Assembly: GCA_964016875.1 (NCBI GenBank) | Contig: OZ024724.1 | Span: 50,408,438-50,472,437 of the forward strand | Length of the DNA: 64,000 nucleotides | Origin: Fallopia convolvulus | Lineage: Eukaryota > Streptophyta > Magnoliopsida > Caryophyllales > Polygonaceae | Direction: 5' to 3' | Part shown: positions 58,230 through 64,000 of the stretch, piece by piece | Layout: each line of letters opens with the position of its first letter | Numbering within the stretch: the stretch's first letter is position 1 | The notes under the pieces: model-generated | Seen by the model: the letters and a program-made list of their open reading frames with translations, nothing else | The model's database searches: none | What the model was told of the DNA's origin: nothing | Made by a program: the position numbers and the translations under genes

Positions 58230-58460
58230 ATCTCCCTAAATTAGATTTAGCAATTTTTAGACCCCTCGTTCTTTAATTCCCTCTATTTCACACATAAATC
58301 GTTATTATTTATTATTGATTTACTCGCATGGATCAAATATCACTCTAGAATTACTCAAAATAAGAAAGAGGAAGAAAAGAGAAGCTCTCATAATAACATA
58401 AATTTTAATTGCTTTGTAACAAAGTTACAATGATAACAAAGAGACATATTTATATGAGTG
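58230..58460 (-). repeat. Copia 4 5' LTR, cut by Copia 5
   Basis: Aligns with the 3' LTR at 55676-55967 but ends abruptly at 'atatgagtg', where Copia 5 begins. No primer site or gag follows internally, so the internal deletion removed everything next to it. Confidence 0.75.
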
Positions 58461-58607
58461 TATTAGACTAGGGGTATATTAGTCTTATACTTGTTGTAAC
58501 TTGTCTTATACGGAATATGATACTCTATGTAATGTCTATAAATACCATATATGTAAATGCCAAGAGAGAGGTTTTTTTTCATAATCTTCTGTTGCGTTAA
58601 CTTAGCA
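58461..58607 (+). repeat. Copia 5 5' LTR
   Basis: Starts TATTAGACTAGGGGTATATT and ends about ...gttaacttagca. It contains the TATA-like 'ctataaatacc'. Confidence 0.82.
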
Positions 58608-58620
58608 TGGCATCAGAGCG
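58608..58620 (+). other. Copia 5 primer-binding site
   Basis: TGGCATCAGAGCG directly after the LTR. It differs by one base from the usual TGGTATCAGAGC complement of initiator Met-tRNA. Confidence 0.85.
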
Positions 58621-58712
58621 TTGATCCTTCTTTTTTACAACCCTAATTATTATTTTTTCTGCCGCTACCCTAATTCTCTTATGTGCATCTCTCGTCTTTT
58701 TGATCGTCTCTC

Positions 58713-59900
58713 ATGGCTAATCCGGAAGATGCCCAGACCTCCGTCGCCGCGCAAGTCGCAGCCCTTCAACAAGCCTTGGCTGCCGCCCAAACGGCGTCTC
58801 AAACTCAATTGAAGCTTAATTCTCCGTATTACTTACACCCGTCAGATCATCCCGGTTTGACGATTTGCCCGATTGTCTTCAAAGGCGATAACTATCGCGA
58901 ATGGTCCACCAGTATGAAGAACTCTCTCAACGCTAAACGAAAGCTTGGTTTTATAGATGACCCCATCACCAAGCCAGATTTGTCTTCACCCGGTGCATAA
59001 TACTGGCATCCTGTCAACTCCATGTTAACTGGCTGGATAGTTCAATCAATGGATCCTTCTTTGCGCTCGTCTGTGACAGATTTTGCAACACTGAAGGAGC
59101 TTTGGGACGACCTTAATCAGCGATTCTCGGTTGGTAGTGGCCCGAGGATCCTTCAGCTCAAGTTTGAGATTGCTAATTATCAATAGAAGGTCGGTTGTTG
59201 TGTATTACGGTACTTTGTCAAAGCTTTGGGAGGAACTCGCCACTTATCTTCCTCTTGATGGTTGTACATGTTCGAACTGTACTTGTGGTGTGAATGCCAG
59301 ACTATCGAAGACCCGTGATGATGAGCACATCCATCAGTTCTTAATGGGACTCGATGACACCGTCTACGGGACTCTTAGCTCTAATGTTATGTCCAAAGAT
59401 TCTTTTTTGCCTCTTGGCCGCATCTAATCTCTTGTTGTACAAGAAGAACTCACTTAAAACGTTGTCAAAGATTGTGAATCTACCATGGATTCGATGGTGT
59501 TCGCCGCTCGCTCGCCATCCACTGGTTCTGACTCTACTGTTGATCGCAAGTCACTGTTGTGCACTCACTGTGGCCGCAAAGTTCATGACAAGCCCACATG
59601 TTGGAAGATTACGGGTTATCCCGATTGGTTTTACGAGAAAAAGGGTGTTGGTCGTGGAAATTCATCTATCGGCCGCGGTGGCGGTACGCTTGCGAATAAC
59701 AGATCTGGTCGCGGCTCTGTTGGGCGCGGCTGCGGGACGTCGGGTGTTGTTAACTCAGTTCAGCATCCATCCTCCAGCACTCCTTCTGGTGTTCAGCCGA
59801 CTTCCCAGGATTGTCAAGCCCTTGGTTTCACTAATGAACAATTTGCTTCAATGGTTCAGTTGTTTTTTACTCTAAACAGCTCTCTGGCTTCTCATTCTTC
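58713..59900 (+). pseudogene. Copia 5 gag
   Basis: The N-terminus MANPEDAQTSVAAQ leads into YYLHPSDHPGLTICPIVFKG and NYREWSTSMKNSL, the copia gag_3 domain. A stop lies at about 58998 and another near 59187. The zinc knuckle is CTHCGRKVHDKPTCWK with GYPDWF (about 59560-59630), followed by a Gly/Arg-rich linker. The CCHC spacing is conserved, although the His precedes Asp-Lys rather than the usual Gly-Lys. Confidence 0.88.
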
Positions 59901-61143
59901 TGGTAAGGCTTCTACACCTTGGATCTTAGATTCCGGAGCTTCCTATCATATGACATGTGATAACAACATGTTACATGATGTTATTCCGATTGCTCCTGTT
60001 AGTATTCTCTTGCCCGACGGTAATGTGTCGCTCGCAAAACATGCCGATTCTATTCTGTTCGGCACGCGTTCCATATCGAACGTTCTTTACGTCCAGGGAT
60101 TGTCGTGCAATTTATTATCTTTTTCTTGCCTTACAACTGATTTGCACTGAGTTGTTACGCTGACTGCGAGATTTTGTGCTTTACGGGATCTAAGCTCGAG
60201 GACGGTGATTGGAGCGGGTGAGCAACGGGGTGGGGTCTATTGGCTTCGGGCGTTCGTCTCTCCAACTCGTGCTTGTCGTCTTTCTGCTTCTACTTTGCCC
60301 AAGTTATGGCACACTCGGCTTGGACATCCTTCTTTGTCTATTTTGAAGTATTTGCCTATGTTTTCTCATTCAGTTAGTCATGCTGATGAACCATGTGATG
60401 TGTGTTTTAAAGCCAAACAGACGAGGCATTCATTTCCTCTTAGTTCTAATAAAGCAGATTTTGTGTTTGATTTGATATATTGTGATGTTTGGGGGTCGTA
60501 TAGCACCACGTCTACTTCTGGTGCTTCCTATTTTCTTACTATCCTTGATGATTGCTCCCGTGGTGTGTAGGTTTATTTGATGAAAGCTAAGTCTGAAACG
60601 GCTCAATTTGTTAAGCAATTTTGTGTGATGGTAGAGACTCAATTCTCTAAGATTGTGAAACGCGTTCGCACTGATATTGGTACCGATTTCTTACATTTGG
60701 TTCCATATTTTGTGTCCCGTGGTGTTCATTATGAGACCACATGTGCTTACACGCCCCAACAAAATGGGCGTGTCGAGCGCAAACATCGCCATCTTTTGAA
60801 CGTGGCCAGGGCACTTCGGTTTCAGGTTGGTCTCTCTCTTGATCTTTGGGGCGAATGTGTGTTAACTGCTTGTTATTTAATTAATAGAACGCCTTCACAA
60901 CTGTCACATGGAAAAACGCCCTATGAGATTCTTCATGGTCGTCCTCCTAGTTACAAACACATTCGTGTTTTTGGTTGTCTTTGCTATTCTTCTCAACTTC
61001 CCAAGGATCGGAATAAATTTGCTTCTCGGAGATGCACTTGTATCTTTCTTGGTTATCCTAATAGTCAGCGCGCGTGGCGTCTTTTCGACTTGGAAACCAA
61101 GAAAATCTTTGTTAGTCGGGATGTTACTTTTTTTGAGCAATAG
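59901..61143 (+). pseudogene. Copia 5 protease and integrase
   Basis: The protease active site is in PWILDSGASYHMTCD (about 59920). A stop at about 60150 ends that frame. GAG-pre-integrase follows (LWHTRLGHPSLSILKYLP, CDVCFKAKQTRHSFPL). The integrase core has FDLIYCDVWGSYSTTS, an in-frame stop at 60568, RVRTDIGTDFL and YTPQQNGRVERKHRHLL. The C-terminal piece is ILHGRPPSYKHIRVFGCLCY to ETKKIFVSRDVTFFEQ. Confidence 0.9.
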
Positions 61144-62276
61144 TTTCCTGGTGTTATAGATTCTTCTCCGGCATTGCCAACTGTTTTGCCGTCTGCTTCT
61201 GTTGAGTTCTCTCCGACCGTTTTTGATGATTTTGTTTTTGAGTCCAGTTTTGTATTGCCTCCCGATGACACTGCTATTACTGAGGACAAGGGGAGTCCAC
61301 CGGCCCCGATTCCTCCAGTCCGATAGAGTTCTCGTCCTCGGTGTCCTCCTGCTCATCTTCAAGATTATATCTACATCAACACTCGCGCCCTAGACCCCCC
61401 TTTGCATCGTCTACTCTAGTCTCTGAATCACCAGCCTCAGGTACTCCTTACCCTATTAGCTGCTTTTGTTTCTTATGATAAATTTTCTGCTCCACATACC
61501 TGTTTTTGGCTGTTGTTACTTCTAGTCAAAAACCTCATTCATACTCAGAAGCTATCTGCCACGAGTGTTGGCGTGAGGCTATGGCTCAGGAGCTTTCCGC
61601 TCTTGAACGCAATCACACATGGGATCTCAATACTTTGCCACCTGACAAGACATGTATTGGCTGTAAATGGGTCTATCGTATTAAGTGTCGTGTTCATGGT
61701 TCTGTTGAATGGCATAAGGCTCGACTTGTTGTTCTTGGCAATCGTCAAGTTGAAGGTATCGATTTTCATGAAACCTTCGCTCCCGTTGCCAAGATGGTTA
61801 CAGTTTGCACAATTTTCTCCATTATCGCCATTAAGGGTTGGTAACTTCATCGGATGGACGTTCACAACGCCTTTCTCCATGGTGATTTGCACAAGGAAGT
61901 CTACATGCGTCCTCCGCCTGGCTACTCTACCTCTCATTCCAGCCTTGTCTGTCGTCTTCACAAGTCTCTTTATGGACTTCGGTAGGCTCCTCAGAATTGG
62001 TTATTTAAGCTTGCTAAGGCTCTTTGGGCTTTCGGATTTCGTCAAAGTCCGGCTGACCATTCTTTATTTGTTTTTCACTGTGCTACTATCACGCTTCATG
62101 TATTAATTTACGTGGACGATATGGTTATTGCGGGCAACGACTCTTCGACTGTTTTTGCCTTCAAACGGTATCTGAGTTCCTGTTTCTACATGAAAGATCT
62201 CGGTTTGTTAAAGTACTTTCTCGGTCTTTGGGTGGCTCACTCCTCTAAGGGCATTTATCTTTCGTAGCGTAAGTAT
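61144..62276 (+). pseudogene. Copia 5 linker and reverse transcriptase
   Basis: An S/P-rich linker (to about 61500) is followed by RT: ECWREAMAQELSALERNHTW, KWVYRIKCRVHGSVEWHKA, EGIDFHETFAPVAKM. After a stop at 61842 the body continues in broken frames through the 'LHGDLHKEVYMRPPPGY' block, with LYGL then a stop at about 61984. At about 62100-62140 it reads LHVLIYVDDMVIAGND, with the catalytic YVDD intact. A stop lies at about 62267. Confidence 0.88.
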
Positions 62277-62279
62277 GCG

Positions 62280-62996
62280 TTGGACATTCTATCCGAGACA
62301 GGCCTTCTAGCAAGTAAGTCGTGTGATTTTCCCATGGAACAAAATCAGCAGTTAGCCACCTCTACTAGTGCCGACATCGAGCATCCCGATCGGTATCGTC
62401 GGTTAGTTGGCCGCCTTATTTATCTTACCATCACTCGACCTGAGATCAGCTTTGTCGTTCATTTGTTGGCTCAGTTTCTTCAAGCTCCAAAACTCGACCA
62501 CTGGCATGCCGTTGTACGAGTTCTACGTTACATCAAGGGTCATCCGGGGCAAGGCCTTCTTTTGTCGGCATCTAGTTCTTTGCAGATATTTTCTTACTGT
62601 GACTCCGATTGGGCTGCTTGCCCCCTTACTCGCCGCTCTATTACTGGTTTCTTTGTTTCTTTGGGAGAGTCTCCTATCTCCTGGAAAACAAAGAAACAAC
62701 ACACTGTTTCCCGTTCATTTGCTGAGGCAGAATACCGCTCTATGGCTTCAGCTTGTGCCGAGCTCATTTGGTTAAAATCCTTTCTTCGATCGTTTGGTGT
62801 TAACCATTCTCTTCCCATACGTCTGTTTTGTGATAACCAGTCTGCACTTCATATTGCTGCTGATCTTGTCTTTCACGAACGAACCAAGCATATTGAGATT
62901 GATTGTCATTTCGTTCGTGAACAATTACAAAAAGGAGCTATTGTTACTTCACATATTCGGACTTCTGACCAGCCCACTGATTTACTAAGCCTCTAG
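62280..62996 (+). pseudogene. Copia 5 RNase H
   Basis: A 238-codon open piece, the longest intact part of Copia 5. It has PDRYRRLVGRLIYLTITRPE, VVRVLRYIKGHPGQGLLL, SYCDSDWAACPLTRRSITGF and SRSFAEAEYRSMA. These are followed by LFCDNQSALHIA and ERTKHIEIDCHFVREQL. After 62985 a frameshift moves the usual tail (PLGRQSFQFLLRKLGI) into another frame. Confidence 0.9.
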
Positions 62997-63068
62997 GTCG
63001 ACAATCTTTTCAATTTCTCCTTCGCAAGTTGGGCATTCTGGACTTACATGCTCCAACTTGAGAGGGAG

Positions 63069-63207
63069 TATTAGACTAGGGGTATATTAGTCTTATACCT
63101 AATGTAACTTGTCTTATATGATACTCTGTGTAATCTCTATATATACCATATATGTAAATGCCAAGAGCGAGGGTTTTTCCCATAATTTTCTATTGCGTTA
63201 AATTCCA
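63069..63207 (+). repeat. Copia 5 3' LTR
   Basis: Begins TATTAGACTAGGGGTATATT after the purine tract. Similarity with the 5' LTR ends at 'ttgcgttaa' (63202). Confidence 0.82.
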
Positions 63208-63412
63208 CGACAGACAAACCAATCCGCTGACTGGCTTGCTAGATTTAGTTATGAGTGTATGGGGGAATTTATTCTCTTTGATGTTCCCCCTGAAGGTTTA
63301 ATTAGCACTATGGAAGTTGATGTTTGGAAGTGTGAGCATATGTAAACTCTTATTTATATGAATAAAACGGGTTAGTGCCCTCCTATTTTACCAAAAAAAA
63401 AAGATATATTGA
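63208..63412 (+). pseudogene. LINE 3' end (RNase H-like tail and poly(A))
   Basis: Immediately after Copia 5 the plus strand reads NQSADWLARFSYECMGEF then LFDVPPEGLISTMEVDVW and a stop. This resembles the C-terminal RNase H tail of plant LINEs, where '...N..AD.LA....' is followed by '...PP......D'. An A-rich tail lies at about 63393-63405. The rest of this LINE is not visible. Confidence 0.65.
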
Positions 63413-64000
63413 GATGAGAATATAATTACTTTCCACATCTTAAATTGAGATTAAAACAAGGCTATTATATAAGCTTTTGGCTTAATCTCCCTATTATCAA
63501 TTGGTTTTAAATAGAACCCAGTAGAGTAATCCGCTGAGTTATATATTAGTTCAATTAAATCCCAACTTTCAAATGGGAGACAGTTGTTCTGGATCAATTC
63601 TCAACAATGCTCAATGGAAATCTGGATGTGCATTCAAACTCCTAGAGTTGAGCAGATTGCAAGCAATCATGCAATCGCTTTACACATCAAGTTGAGAGAT
63701 TTCCAACTTGGGTGCGAACTTTAGATTGTAGAGTAACGCCCACAACTCCGCACACACAATGCAATGACCGCATCTATCTACATAAGCCTTAACAAGGTTG
63801 CTTGGATCAGATCGTATGCGCTGTCAGATAGAGGAATTGCTAGACTTGTTGTCATGTCGGAATTCTCCAAATCAGCTTCCACAACGGAAGCGCCGAAATT
63901 CATAAATGATCATATTGCCATGAAACCGTTTCTTTGACAATTCCTTGTTATATCTTACCCTTTGGGATTCAGTATGAACAAATAAACGATACAGTAAAAA
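63413..64000. other. 3' edge of window, nothing recognised
   Basis: No ORF, RNA gene or repeat boundary that I can support. Confidence 0.5.

Larger units (their letters stand above)
58461..63207 (+). mobile_element. Copia 5: short-LTR Ty1/copia element
   Basis: A plus-strand element of about 4.75 kb with LTRs of about 140-147 bp at both ends, a Met-tRNA-like primer site, a full gag-pol order and a purine tract (gagagggag, 63060-63068). The small LTRs suit the Ale/Retrofit-like part of copia. LTRs differ at around 10 of 140 positions. Several in-frame stops make it non-functional. No target duplication is visible, because the left flank is Copia 4 LTR and the right flank is a LINE. Confidence 0.9.

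Noticed and set aside
1..64000. tRNA, rRNA or other structured RNA genes
   Set aside because: No cloverleaf-like or rRNA-like sequence was recognised by eye; only tRNA-complementary primer sites of retroelements were seen. A tRNAscan or Infernal run would be decisive.

Overview
The window is nuclear DNA of a flowering plant, most likely a eudicot. The support is one intronless SAUR (small auxin-up RNA) gene, several Ty1/copia elements with initiator-Met-tRNA primer sites, an Athila-like Ty3/gypsy element, Stowaway MITEs, a plant-type DD39D mariner and Helitrons with classic 3' hairpins. No bacterial, organellar or viral gene arrangement is visible. Apart from the SAUR gene and two transposon ORFs (a mariner transposase and a gypsy gag), nearly everything recognisable is broken mobile DNA. 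The window is a gene-poor, AT-rich graveyard of nested insertions.

Layout. 1-3.2 kb: SAUR gene with TATA box. 3.2-10.1 kb: a Stowaway MITE, a non-LTR 3' tail, a 1-kb TTAA-flanked inverted-repeat element and a decayed Copia (Copia 1) with a 253-bp tandem duplication in its integrase. 10.95-18.0 kb: a block of non-autonomous Helitrons inserted in one another; one three-level nest (B contains C contains D) resolves to the base, because B and D are relatives and D preserves the uninterrupted sequence. 18.1-25.4 kb: a GC-rich inverted-repeat element bracketed by short direct repeats, another Stowaway, two Helitron 3' ends and unassigned intergenic DNA. 25.4-45 kb: an old minus-strand Copia (Copia 2) that has absorbed a solo LTR, a Mutator-like MITE, a gag-only gypsy element and a 10.4-kb Copia (Copia 3). 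Copia 3 itself contains a second copy of the same solo-LTR family. 45.9-46.05 kb: eight 22-bp units with a dyad-symmetric core. 48.8-50.9 kb: a LINE fragment split by a Copia-type solo LTR. 51.4-53.5 kb: a mariner-like element whose transposase keeps its catalytic triad, followed by tandem repeats. 55.4-63.4 kb: a minus-strand Copia remnant (Copia 4), a plus-strand Copia with short LTRs (Copia 5) and a LINE 3' end.

The SAUR gene is the only likely host gene and has no recognisable partners. Elsewhere, functional logic exists only inside elements: Copia 3 carries gag, protease, integrase, RT and RNase H, plus an extra 3' ORF preceded by a CT-rich, promoter-like leader. The gypsy element carries only a gag-like ORF and would need proteins from another element. 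The best leads for something new are the resolved Helitron nest, the 22-bp dyad array at 45.9 kb, the paired GC-rich palindromes in the gypsy element, the hairpins in the two solo LTRs, the Copia 3 3' ORF with its leader, and the mariner transposase with N-terminal EAR-like motifs and a C-terminal frameshift. I did not find a convincing new multi-gene system.
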